A DNA stretch of 64,000 bases, from assembly GCA_963971575.1 (NCBI GenBank), contig OZ020613.1, positions 50,400,250-50,464,249 on the forward strand, written 5' to 3'. The notes beneath the pieces were generated by a model that saw only the letters and a list, made by a program, of their open reading frames with translations, was not told the origin of the DNA and did not search any database. Position numbers and translations under genes: made by a program. Shown one piece after another: positions 10,301-18,240 of this stretch (positions are counted from its first letter, which is position 1; each line of letters starts with the position of its first letter). The stretch is from Liopterus haemorrhoidalis (Eukaryota; Arthropoda; Insecta; Coleoptera; Dytiscidae).

Positions 10301-11072
10301 TCACCTCTTCGTCTACGCTCAAGTTCGGAAAATCCTCGTGAGAGAATGATTCTGCGAACTTGGTCCAATCTGCTTTCCGAAGAACCCACTGTGGCCAGCG
10401 GGATTCGGTAACAGTATTGAACAGAGGCCTTAAGAAGATTGGAAAGTGATCACTACCGCACAGGTCGTGATGCATGTCCCATTTGAACAACGGAGCGATG
10501 GCTCCTGAAACGACGCTAAGATCTATGGCACTGAATGTACCCGTTGCTGCACAGAAGTGCGTGGGTCTGCCGTCGTTCAAAAAGCTCAAACTCAAATCGT
10601 TCAACATAGTCTCCAGGTGACGTCCCCGTTGATCGTTCCGCACCGATCCCCAACATACATTGTAGGCGTTAAAATCGCCTAGTAGTATGAAGGGTGGTGG
10701 GAGTTGATCGATGATGTTCACGACATCTCGGATGTCAGTTCGAACACCAGGGGGAAGGTAGATAGAACAAATCGTCACCTGGAGGGGAAGTGCAACACGA
10801 ACTGCTACGACCTGCAACTCAGTGTCAATGTCTACAGGATCGTGGTACAATGTGTCTCTAACGAGAATTGCCACGCCGTCACATGCTCTTGCCCCCGTAA
10901 GGAAATCCGTGCGAAACACGGAGTATCCTCGAGGAGAGAATGTGTCGGTTTCCGTGAAATTTGTTTCCTGCAGACAAACACACGAAGGCGCAAAATTGGA
11001 GAATAACAGTCGCAGTTCTTCGTAGCGCTGATATACACCGTTACAGTTCCACTGGATTAGTGGACCAGTCAT
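7377..11072 (-). CDS. Family A ORF2: endonuclease-RT-RNase H polyprotein (copy 3)
   Basis: This is a 1231-codon intact frame with the same domain order as copy 2: AP-type endonuclease (about 1-230), reverse transcriptase with F-V-D-D in the active site (about 450-800), RNase H (about 960-1085) and a C-terminal C-x2-C...H...C element in C-E-T-C-N-T-D-L...H-I-L-T-E-C. All catalytic landmarks are present. The start is fixed by the ATGA overlap with the ORF1 stop, which implies coupled translation by reinitiation. Few residues separate it from the copy 4 protein. It is the most plausible source of active enzyme for this family in the window, together with its intact ORF1. Confidence 0.93.
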   Translation of the reverse strand: MTGPLIQWNCNGVYQRYEELRLLFSNFAPSCVCLQETNFTETDTFSPRGYSVFRTDFLTGARACDGVAILVRDTLYHDPVDIDTELQVVAVRVALPLQVTICSIYLPPGVRTDIRDVVNIIDQLPPPFILLGDFNAYNVCWGSVRNDQRGRHLETMLNDLSLSFLNDGRPTHFCAATGTFSAIDLSVVSGAIAPLFKWDMHHDLCGSDHFPIFLRPLFNTVTESRWPQWVLRKADWTKFAESFSHEDFPNLSVDEEVNHFTDSITSAAESSIPLSSTQPRRVPVPWWNEECDLALRERRHLFNTFRRCPTETNMIAFQRAKARAKRIVKESKRESWRKYVCTVTVATPVAKVWEKVRKISGLNTATAIAGLSVNGNVVTSAVEIANTLASNFAFNSSSEHYSPEFLTRKAGLESIPLIFFSRNDEVYNLLFSREELDSAMSKCKDSSPGPDAIHYGMIRNLPESSKSRLLNVYNRIWTEGKCPNKWKESHIIPIPKVGKDKHLPSSYRPISLTSCLCKLMERMISKRLIWFLESNDLLANTQCGFRRHRSTADHLVRLETAIRNAFVENKHLVAVFFDIEKAYDTAWIYGILRTLHSWGLRGRLMFFIKDFMSNRRFRVRIGNTLSQMFALDNGVPQGSILSVTLFLIAINGAASCIRLPVQSSIFVDDIGIFVAGQKTSTIERQLQLTINRLDTWATENGFKFSTSKTVCVHFSRKRGVHPNPTLTLNGAQLPFADTARFLGLVFDSRLSWRAHFLSVKKKCQKSLNLLRVLSHKTWGADRTVMLRLYRSLVRSKLDYGCLAYGSAKHQEIRILDTVHHTGVRLATGAFRTSPILSLLCEAGEPSLYNRRKILSLRYMAALSAKPDHPAYDPILQNRHTEIYDRKPRANRPFGLRTFDILGDIDFNMPEMASFVLCAVPPWTLPRPLVNLTLTRFDKDTTLPIEYQHELQRTLVPRFEDTVIFTDGSKSGTRVGCAFVVLNPRQQFQYRLHSITSVYTAELYAIFKALCFVSSEQSRSSVILTDSLSSLNSIQDPDPVHPLVLKIQLLLHNLNAQNVRVELFWIPGHVGIKGNEAADAAAKAASRRPMIDVSFVFPDDAKSHLTHLVLDMWQHEWSRTQNVKLRQIKGDVKPWGSSCRINRREETAITRLRIGHCWWTHGHLLRGEESPVCETCNTDLSVLHILTECVQFEDVRERLGLCYDLSVALGDDRVLMDRLILFLRESNLLFYV

Positions 11073-12496
11073 TTTTGTTTAGGGGAGTTACCCCGCAACC
11101 TAATGATCTTTGGTTTACCCTTAGGTTGCGGGTCAACAGCCATTTTCTCGGCCACGGTTTCACTTGTTTGTCCAGGTGCCTTGGTGGACACACTGGACTC
11201 CTTTTTTGATTGTTTTGTTCTCACTGGTATCCAGTGAGAACCAACGGGTCCCTTATCAGTCTCCTTTTCAGGAGCGACTGATGAAGGCTTTGTAGAAGCG
11301 ACCATTCTCTGGTCGCTTCTCGTTTTTGGAGAAGACTGTGGGGTCTTCTCCTTAGGTGGTGGGGAGAACTGAGGTTGAGTGCGTTCTCCTATATGGGAGG
11401 GGGATTTATTCAAACCCGATCCCCCTGGTTGTGGGGTCTGAACACTGGTCTCTTGGACCGATTCCGCCACCTTTTCCGTGTCGGACTTTTGTGACGCAGC
11501 TGTCACTGACGTTTTTACTGTCGGACGAAGCACTGACTCCGTCTGAGTCTGGACACTGGCTGTCTTCTTTGCAGCTACTTGTGCGAAGGATTTCGCAAAA
11601 GTGACCGGCGCACTCTCTTTATACTTCTTCTTGGCGTCGAAATACGGTATTCTATCTTTCGTCTTGATGACCTGAATAGCCTTCTCTTCTAAGTACGTTG
11701 GGCAGTGGCGTGAAGTCGATGCATGCGCACCTTTACAGTTCACGCAGTGTGCCGCGTTTGGACAGTTTTCAACTTCATGTTGATCCTGCCCGCAGTTGGC
11801 ACAGATGGACTGTTTGCCACAACGACTAGAGGTGTGACCATAACGCTGGCACTTGTAGCATCGCATCGGGTTGGGATAGTAGGGGCGAACGTTACAAACG
11901 TTGTACCCCACCTTAACCGATGCTGGACACCTAGTACCAGCGAAAGATACCACCATAGAAATAGAAGGCTTACCGTTTCGGGGGTTAAGTTTTCTACATT
12001 CAATGACACCTTGCGATGCCATTTCCTGCACAAACTCTTCCTCCGTAACATACGCAAGGTCACGGTCTGTAACGACGCCTCGAGAAGTATTCAGTGCCTT
12101 ATGTGGCTGTACCGAGATACGATACTCGCCAAATCCTTCGCATTTCTGAAGCGTTGAAGATGCCTCATTTTCTGCCTCAATTAATAATGTTCCATCCGAC
12201 AGTTTTCTTACCGACCTAATACCAGTTGAACACGTTTTTCCCAGCGTTCGGGCAACAAAGAAGGGGGACATCTCTTTAAAAGATTTTCCCTCTTCTTGCA
12301 CCTTCACGACAAGAAAACGAGGCACTGGCGCACAAAACTCAACTGATCTGCTGTCTACCTTCTTGGGAGAAGGCCTTACACATCCCTCATCGGATGACTG
12401 AGCATCACGACGAGGTCTCTTGTTTGATTTTTTACGGAGTTTACTCTCAACCTTGGCGGAATTTAAAGAAAATTGATCCCTCCGGGTAGTCACCAT
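11069..12496 (-). CDS. Family A ORF1: gag-like nucleic-acid-binding protein (copy 3, intact)
   Basis: The frame is 475 codons. The N-terminus is basic (about 1-35, rich in Lys and Arg). A globular region follows that may be an RRM-like fold. Three zinc knuckles lie at about residues 212-257 (C-Y-K-C-Q-R-Y-G-H...C, C-A-N-C-G-Q-D-Q-H...C, C-V-N-C-K-G-A-H...C). The last 180 residues are a low-complexity Pro/Ser/Lys/Thr tail. This architecture is standard for ORF1 of I/Jockey-group elements, where it packages element RNA. It is the only unbroken ORF1 of family A here. The ATG at 12496 is conserved in position in copies 2 and 4. Confidence 0.9.
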   Translation of the reverse strand: MVTTRRDQFSLNSAKVESKLRKKSNKRPRRDAQSSDEGCVRPSPKKVDSRSVEFCAPVPRFLVVKVQEEGKSFKEMSPFFVARTLGKTCSTGIRSVRKLSDGTLLIEAENEASSTLQKCEGFGEYRISVQPHKALNTSRGVVTDRDLAYVTEEEFVQEMASQGVIECRKLNPRNGKPSISMVVSFAGTRCPASVKVGYNVCNVRPYYPNPMRCYKCQRYGHTSSRCGKQSICANCGQDQHEVENCPNAAHCVNCKGAHASTSRHCPTYLEEKAIQVIKTKDRIPYFDAKKKYKESAPVTFAKSFAQVAAKKTASVQTQTESVLRPTVKTSVTAASQKSDTEKVAESVQETSVQTPQPGGSGLNKSPSHIGERTQPQFSPPPKEKTPQSSPKTRSDQRMVASTKPSSVAPEKETDKGPVGSHWIPVRTKQSKKESSVSTKAPGQTSETVAEKMAVDPQPKGKPKIIRLRGNSPKQK

Positions 12497-13043
12497 ACCC
12501 GTATACTAAGTTTCATCACCCTGCCATGCCCACCCACCAGGGAGCCCCACACAGGGGACGTTGGCCGCAAACCGGCTCATTGCGCCAGGCATGTCAGGAT
12601 GATATAGCATCGGGGGAAGTAGTCACGGGCTGCTCGACCCGCTCGAGAACCAGTAGTAGCTAACTCTGGAACCGAGCGAGCTGCATCCGCTCCCACAGAC
12701 CCCCGAATACTTGTCTAGTGGCACGGCATTACCCCGGCATCCACGATCCAGTAGTGGAGCCACTCTATTCATGAACCGTGACACCAGCCGATTGACTGAG
12801 CTGACCAGACTCAGCCTCCCGTTTTACCGAATCCGAGGCCAAAGAAGGCGTGTTGGGATCGTACTGTCCGCGGGCAGCAGTCTCCCTCAACCGACCAGGA
12901 CCCTCTTCTCCGGCGTTACGGGTCTCCACGCACGGCAAACACGTGGGTAGGAATTTAAGTGGGAGATCAAAGAGACAACAGATAAGACTATTCCCACAAT
13001 CGGCTTCTCTGAACTGTCTCCTCCCAAATGAATCTTGGCTGAC

Positions 13044-14204
13044 ATGAAAGCGGACAAAACTCTAGCGGACGTAGAGTACACCGTCATACCGCTCAGATCT
13101 GAGCAACCACTGAGAGTGGTAATAAGAGGACTTCCAGTCGAAGTTCCTCTCTCCAGCGTCAAGTACGCACTTACTCAGCTCGGCCACGCGCCAACTAAGC
13201 TGACGCACCTATATAAAGGTCCCGCTGATGCGCGCCGGACTGTACCACTCATTTCAGTAGAGATTCCGAGATCGCACACAGCGATCTACAACATTAGATC
13301 TCTCCTCTATTTCAAAATTAAAGTGGAGAAGAAGAAAAGAACCGACGAGATAAGACAATGTTTTAATTTTCAAGGTCTCTACCACACGGCTGGCGGCTGT
13401 CACGCCAAGACACGTTGCGTCTGGTGTAGCGGTGACCACTCGTCCCAGCAGTGTAAAAACCGGAACGAACCACCTTGCTGTCACAACTGCAAGGCTCGTA
13501 ACCTTCCGGCGTCTCACTCTGCCGGCTCTCGCATCTGTCCTGTGAAGGCCTCAGCCAGACAGCCTGTCTCTGCTAGGCCCTCACAGCGCCATCCAGCGCC
13601 ACGACCGACATTCGTGCCCGCGCCTCTCCCAGCCGTCTCGGCTTGGGCTAACAGACTGCCGTACACGGCTGCAACTTCTGCACCAGTCGTGACACAGTCG
13701 CAACCAGCAGTGGCATTTAACCCACCTGCAGCTCCGCTCCCTGCAGTTCGAGTCCCCGAGCCTGCTAACTCCGTAGTAGACTCGGACGGCTTCCAACTGC
13801 AGCGGAAACAAAAACGGAAAATTAAGAAGAAGGTACGCTCTACCTCCTCTTCTAATTTACCTCTACCGGCGACAGTCGCCAAGCAACAGGTGCTGCCTGC
13901 ATCACAGCAACCTGCAAAAACCTCTCGTCAGAGGCAAAGACAGCCTGCCGCACCGCTATCAGCGGCTGTAGCTCTGCAAAAACCGGCCCCTAGGCCTAAT
14001 CCGGCTTCCAAGCCGACACCGGCTTCTATGCCGACTCTGGCCTCCGTGCCAACACTTTCTCAAGCGCCCGCAGACACGCTCAAAGCTCTGCACCAGCTTC
14101 TATCTCAAGCGGCCGCTCTCCTGAGCCACGCCGCCAGCATGATAGATCATATCTCTATTCAATCCGCCTTCTGGTCACCTGCCATTAATTCCAACAATGG
14201 CTAA
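13044..14204 (+). CDS. Family B ORF1: gag-like zinc-knuckle protein (probably N-terminally truncated)
   Basis: Starting at the first ATG (13044), the frame gives about 386 codons. It begins almost directly with the conserved L-R-V-V-I-R-G-L-P stretch of Jockey-type gag (about residue 25). Zinc knuckles follow at about 105-165 (C-F-N-F-Q...H...C is degenerate in its second Cys; C-V-W-C-S-G-D-H...C and C-H-N-C-K-A...H...C look good). A Pro/Ala-rich tail of about 200 residues contains a basic patch Q-R-K-Q-K-R-K-I-K-K-K. The function is RNA binding by analogy. The stop overlaps the ORF2 start by eight bases. The missing N-terminus and damaged first knuckle argue that this copy is not fully functional. 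Confidence 0.82.
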   Translation: MKADKTLADVEYTVIPLRSEQPLRVVIRGLPVEVPLSSVKYALTQLGHAPTKLTHLYKGPADARRTVPLISVEIPRSHTAIYNIRSLLYFKIKVEKKKRTDEIRQCFNFQGLYHTAGGCHAKTRCVWCSGDHSSQQCKNRNEPPCCHNCKARNLPASHSAGSRICPVKASARQPVSARPSQRHPAPRPTFVPAPLPAVSAWANRLPYTAATSAPVVTQSQPAVAFNPPAAPLPAVRVPEPANSVVDSDGFQLQRKQKRKIKKKVRSTSSSNLPLPATVAKQQVLPASQQPAKTSRQRQRQPAAPLSAAVALQKPAPRPNPASKPTPASMPTLASVPTLSQAPADTLKALHQLLSQAAALLSHAASMIDHISIQSAFWSPAINSNNG

Positions 14205-16887
14205 CACCAGAACAAAGACTCGCCCTTCTGCTCTTACCGTCTGCGCCTGGAACGCAAACGGCCTCTACTCTAAGAGAAACGAACTAGAGATTTTTGCTAG
14301 CGATCACAACGTAGACGTGATTCTAGTTTGTGAGTCATTCCTAAAACCAGCAGACTCTGCGAACCTCCGCAATTACTGTTGTTACAGGAATGACACGCTC
14401 ACAGGCCCTCAGGGCGGCACTGCTGTATATGTCAGATGCAGCATTGACCACTCTCAGGCCTCTGACCCTCCGCTCCTCCATTTGGAGGCAACTACCATCC
14501 AAGTTAACACTAGCTTCGGACCTCTATTTTTAACTGCTGCTTATAAACAGCCCCACAAAACTCTCATCACTTCCGATCTGAGTGACCTTCTTAACCGTCG
14601 TGCTCCGGTCATAATCGGAGGCGACCTAAACTGTAAACACCGCTCGTGGAACAGCCGTGTATACAACTCCAACGGTCGCACTTTGCAAAAGTTTGCCGAC
14701 AGCAAGGGAGTGAGCGTCCTGGCTCCCAAGGACCCCACTCACTACCCTTTCAATCCAAAACACAAGCCTGATGTTCTTGATGTATTCCTACTCAAAAACA
14801 TCTTGCATTCTTCAAATGTTTTCACGCTATCTGAGCTAAGCTTCAATCACAACCCGGTGATCTTGGACTTAAATGGTCCTTCAGACCATAACTCAGAAGT
14901 CACTCTGACAAAAATTCACTGGCCTACCTTCACCAGACTAGTGGAAGAGCGATCTGACTTCCACACGAAGATCGCTTCGCCTAAACAGCTCGATTCAGCA
15001 GTCGATCGTTTCACAGACATGCTGAACGAAGCTGTAAAGGACTCCACGGTCAGGAAGACCATATCAAACCCGGTTAAACCACTGCCTCGGCACATCCGCA
15101 TGCTCATACTGGAACGGAATCGGGCTCGTCGCTGGCAGCGCAACCGAGATCCGCTGGACAAAACCAGTATGAACCGACTGGATCGGGAGGTGCGCCAGGC
15201 AGTGGTGCAACACTGGAACGACCGATGGTCACATACACTAGAGCAACTGTCACCTGACGACCGCTCCCTGTGGAAAATGACCAGGGCTCTAGGGAAGAAA
15301 CGTGCTCCGATTCCTCCCATAAACACTCCCGCTGGCACGCTGTACGATCGCCAGAGTAAAGCCGACGCATTTGCCGACAGCTTACAGGCCCAGTGCAGCC
15401 CCAACGAGGAGCTTATAGAACACGACTTTGTTCTAAAAGTGGGCGAAAAACTCCAGTCGCTGGCCGAGGAAGAGTTTAACCCCGACACTCACGACTTCTC
15501 CAGTCCCGGAGAAGTAGCTAAGATTATAAAACATCTTAAAATCAGGAAAGCCCCCGGTCCAGACGGGGTCTCCAACAAGATGATTAAAAACCTGGGCAGG
15601 AAAGCGCTACTTTCCCTTACCCTACTTTTTAACTCTGCTTTAAAATTGTGCCATTTTCCAACCGCTTGGAAAAAGGCGAACATAATTCTGATCGCCAAAG
15701 CTCAGACCAACCGTTCTCTAATCAAGAGTTACCGGCCGATCTCTCTTCTTTCCTGCCTCGGCAAAATGCTAGAGAAGATCATTCTTTGTCGCCTTCAGGA
15801 TCACTCCGACTCTAACGGTCTGATTCCTGACGAGCAACATGGTTTCCGTAAAGGACACTGTACCATTCATCAGCTTGTGCGTGTCACAGAGCACATTATC
15901 GACGGTTTCAACAGAAATATGTCTACCGGTGCAGTCTTTGTAGACGTCTCTAAGGCCTTTGACCGCGTATGGCACGCCGGCCTCATCTACAAACTGCATT
16001 GCGCTCAATTTTCTCCTGCTCTCGTCAGGATAATTGCCTCGTACCTGACCAACAGGTCACTACGAGTCACAATAGACGAAATTCAATCGTCATGGAGACC
16101 AGTCGAGGCTGGGGTTCCACAAGGTTCTCTACTGTCGCCGCTGTTGTTCACACTTTACACGAACGACATGCCGACTACAGCAGGAACCATCAAGTGCCAA
16201 TACGCTGTCGACACTGCGTATTTGGCACGATCTCTCGGCTCTGCGCTTGTCACCGAAAGACTCCAACAATCATGTAAGAGTCTCGAACGGTGGTGTACGC
16301 GCTGGCGCGTCGCCGTCAACGGAGCTAAGTCCAAGGCAATGCTCTTCACCAAAAAACCAAGACTACCGACTGGATCGGTTAGCCTTTTTGGTGAGGACAT
16401 TCCATGGTGTAATCAAGCGCGATACTTAGGACTCATTTTTGACCCTAAGCTATCCTGGAGGGGGCATGTCACCGACTGCATCCTCAGAGCCAACCAAGCC
16501 AAAGGCATGCTCAACTGTCTCGTAGGCAAAAAGAGCAGTCTCTACCCTAAAAACAAGACTAGGATTTTTACCACAATAATCCGTCCCATCCTAACGTACG
16601 CATCTTGTGTCTGGGCCTACTCCAACACCGCCCATTTACAGCGGTTGCAGGTCTTCCAGAACAAGTGCCTACGCCAGGCCGCATGCGCTGACTGGTTCAT
16701 TCGTAACGCGGACATCAGATCCGATCTAGGAGTACCCACCATTGCTGACTTCATCCGCGCTAGCGCCGAGAAGTTCTTCGCAACCGCAGAGGTCCACTCT
16801 AACCCCACCATAGCCGCCTCTGTCGACTATGACCCAGCCGAAGTATGGAAGTATCGCAGACCGCGCTCCTTCCTACTAGATGGCTAA
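14197..16887 (+). CDS. Family B ORF2: endonuclease-reverse transcriptase (no RNase H); active-site residues lost
   Basis: The frame is 896 codons with no stop or shift. The endonuclease domain (about 1-230) has W-N-A-N-G-L and G-G-D-L-N-C-K near 141. The expected S-D-H-N-P-V near 215 reads F-N-H-N-P-V, so the catalytic Asp is replaced. The RT has G-P-D-G-V, S-Y-R-P-I-S-L-L, F-V-D-V-S-K-A-F-D, G-V-P-Q-G-S-L-L-S-P, and then C-Q-Y-A-V-D-T where Y-A-D-D is expected near 668. A single base change (GAC to GTC) would explain it. There is no RNase H domain, as in the Jockey clade. The product would be full length but almost certainly inactive, so the frame is a recently silenced copy. Confidence 0.88.
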   Translation: MANTRTKTRPSALTVCAWNANGLYSKRNELEIFASDHNVDVILVCESFLKPADSANLRNYCCYRNDTLTGPQGGTAVYVRCSIDHSQASDPPLLHLEATTIQVNTSFGPLFLTAAYKQPHKTLITSDLSDLLNRRAPVIIGGDLNCKHRSWNSRVYNSNGRTLQKFADSKGVSVLAPKDPTHYPFNPKHKPDVLDVFLLKNILHSSNVFTLSELSFNHNPVILDLNGPSDHNSEVTLTKIHWPTFTRLVEERSDFHTKIASPKQLDSAVDRFTDMLNEAVKDSTVRKTISNPVKPLPRHIRMLILERNRARRWQRNRDPLDKTSMNRLDREVRQAVVQHWNDRWSHTLEQLSPDDRSLWKMTRALGKKRAPIPPINTPAGTLYDRQSKADAFADSLQAQCSPNEELIEHDFVLKVGEKLQSLAEEEFNPDTHDFSSPGEVAKIIKHLKIRKAPGPDGVSNKMIKNLGRKALLSLTLLFNSALKLCHFPTAWKKANIILIAKAQTNRSLIKSYRPISLLSCLGKMLEKIILCRLQDHSDSNGLIPDEQHGFRKGHCTIHQLVRVTEHIIDGFNRNMSTGAVFVDVSKAFDRVWHAGLIYKLHCAQFSPALVRIIASYLTNRSLRVTIDEIQSSWRPVEAGVPQGSLLSPLLFTLYTNDMPTTAGTIKCQYAVDTAYLARSLGSALVTERLQQSCKSLERWCTRWRVAVNGAKSKAMLFTKKPRLPTGSVSLFGEDIPWCNQARYLGLIFDPKLSWRGHVTDCILRANQAKGMLNCLVGKKSSLYPKNKTRIFTTIIRPILTYASCVWAYSNTAHLQRLQVFQNKCLRQAACADWFIRNADIRSDLGVPTIADFIRASAEKFFATAEVHSNPTIAASVDYDPAEVWKYRRPRSFLLDG

Positions 16888-17102
16888 TCCACTCTCTCTC
16901 TTTTTATCTTTTCTTCCATTATCTTTTTCGATCTATAACATGAGTTTCTACCTCTTATGAGTTTTTTCTCAAACTGTTATATTTCGACTCTATAGGCCTG
17001 ATGAGCAGGTCTACCTCTAATTTCGAACTCTATGTTCATCCAAATAGACACGTGTTGAGGGCTTTTAGCCCGGTACACTACCACAGGACAAGACAAGACA
17101 AG

Positions 17103-17923
17103 ATCATTCTTCAGTTCTCACAAGCTCACCAAACACGCTATATCTGCCTCTGGCTATACGCCGCAATATCATCGAAAGGCTATATCTGCCTCTGGCTATA
17201 CACCGAAATATCATCGACAGGCTCCGACGCTCAGCGACACGACGCCCGCCGTCCATCAGCAACGACGTCACGCCACCCACGCTGGCACCGATCCGATATC
17301 GAGGCGAGGCGGCTCATCGCCGCTACATCGAACGATGCGCTTTCCGACGCCGCCTGCGTACAATAGACGTCGCCAAACCGTACGCGTCCGTTAGTAAGGG
17401 GGTGCAGGAGTACCTCCACCAGCGTGCGGACCCCAGAGCTCGGTTTTTTTTTTTCCACGTGCAAAGCCGGCGCTTACAACTCCGATGCCTGCCGTCCCGA
17501 CGCTTACTAACGCAACGCCTACCACATCGACGCCCGCCGTCCATCCATACCGACGCCTGCCGTCCAACCACAGCGACGCCCGCCGTCCATCCAAAGCGAC
17601 GCCGATCATACCCGTGAGTCCCGCACCTTCAATTCCTCGGCTCCTCGTCAGGATTCCGTGGGACCGGGTCACCACCGACCAGTACCCGCCACCAGAGACT
17701 ACCATCCGGCCACCGTCGATATTCTCGCCGCCCAGGACGCCACCTACGTTCTGCCGGAAAGACTACCGGTTGACGTCGTCGACCCCATTCGACCTCACGT
17801 TCACGTCGGCCCCTGTACGTGCCGCACCAGCAACGACGTCCAGCGTCGCAACGCCTACGAAGCGAAGTATCGCGCAGCTTTTTGTAGAGTTGTTCGGCGC
17901 CGAGACGCCCAAACCGAAGAAGA
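17103..17923 (+). pseudogene. X, copy 1, 5' part: unidentified Arg/Pro-rich coding remnant
   Basis: I do not recognise this protein. In one frame (about 17300-17450) a stretch R-R-Y-I-E-R...V-A-K-P-Y-A-S-V...V-Q-E-Y-L...D-P-R-A-R-F can be aligned with a stretch in a second locus at 36210-36360. The agreement is at amino-acid level while the DNA has diverged. A poly-T run at 17445 shifts the frame, and a Pro/Thr/Ser-rich part with roughly 23-base repeats (17535-17605) follows. Near 17890 an E-L-F-G-A-E-T-P motif appears, again shared with the second locus. Upstream, two 43-bp tandem repeats occupy 17140-17225. The sequence is interrupted at 17923 by family A copy 4 and continues at 24063. Confidence 0.55.
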
Positions 17924-18240
17924 GTTAGTTAGTTAGTTGAAATTTTTGGCGCACAGCAACAAAGGCTATTTGCGCCTAACGCAGCCCATCTAAATGACTA
18001 GACTATATATTAAAAAAAAAAAATTTAGACAATAAATAAATAAATAAATAAATAAAATCATTAAAAATACGCATACTCAATAAAAGAAGTCTTGCACTGA
18101 CAAACACAAATAAATAATATAAAAAGTCTGTTCGAAAATTTGAACAGACTCAGGGTGATGGTAAGAGGCTGTAAAGGGGCCAATTACCATCGAATATCAC
18201 AGTCAATAAATAGAAACACATTAAAATAAGGTGCAAGACT

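Larger units (their letters stand above)
7059..13031 (-). mobile_element. Family A non-LTR retrotransposon, copy 3 (both ORFs intact)
   Basis: On the minus strand this copy has about 370 bases or more of 5' UTR (13031 to 12497), ORF1 (12496-11069), ORF2 (11072-7377), a 3' UTR of about 300 bases and an AACT-repeat tail. Compared with copy 4 it lacks the outermost 167 bases of the 5' UTR, because it meets family B sequence at 13032. It is nearly identical to copy 4, so both are recent. No target-site duplication can be recognised at its two ends. Confidence 0.9.
13032..17102 (+). mobile_element. Family B Jockey-like non-LTR retrotransposon
   Basis: This plus-strand element has ORF1 (13044-14204), ORF2 (14197-16887), a 3' UTR of about 200 bases and a short tail of ACAAG repeats ending at 17102. 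The 3' end is defined by comparison with the second copy at 35301-35847, which ends in the same tail just before its target-site duplication. The 5' end abuts family A copy 3. ORF1 lacks much N-terminal sequence compared with related gag proteins, so the element is probably 5'-truncated. Its GC content is higher than that of the neighbouring Polinton sequence. Confidence 0.82.

Noticed and set aside
17485..17928. 147-codon ORF read as an independent gene ending in family A sequence
   Set aside because: It crosses the junction with family A copy 4; its Pro/Thr-rich part belongs to the X remnant and its stop is in the inserted element.
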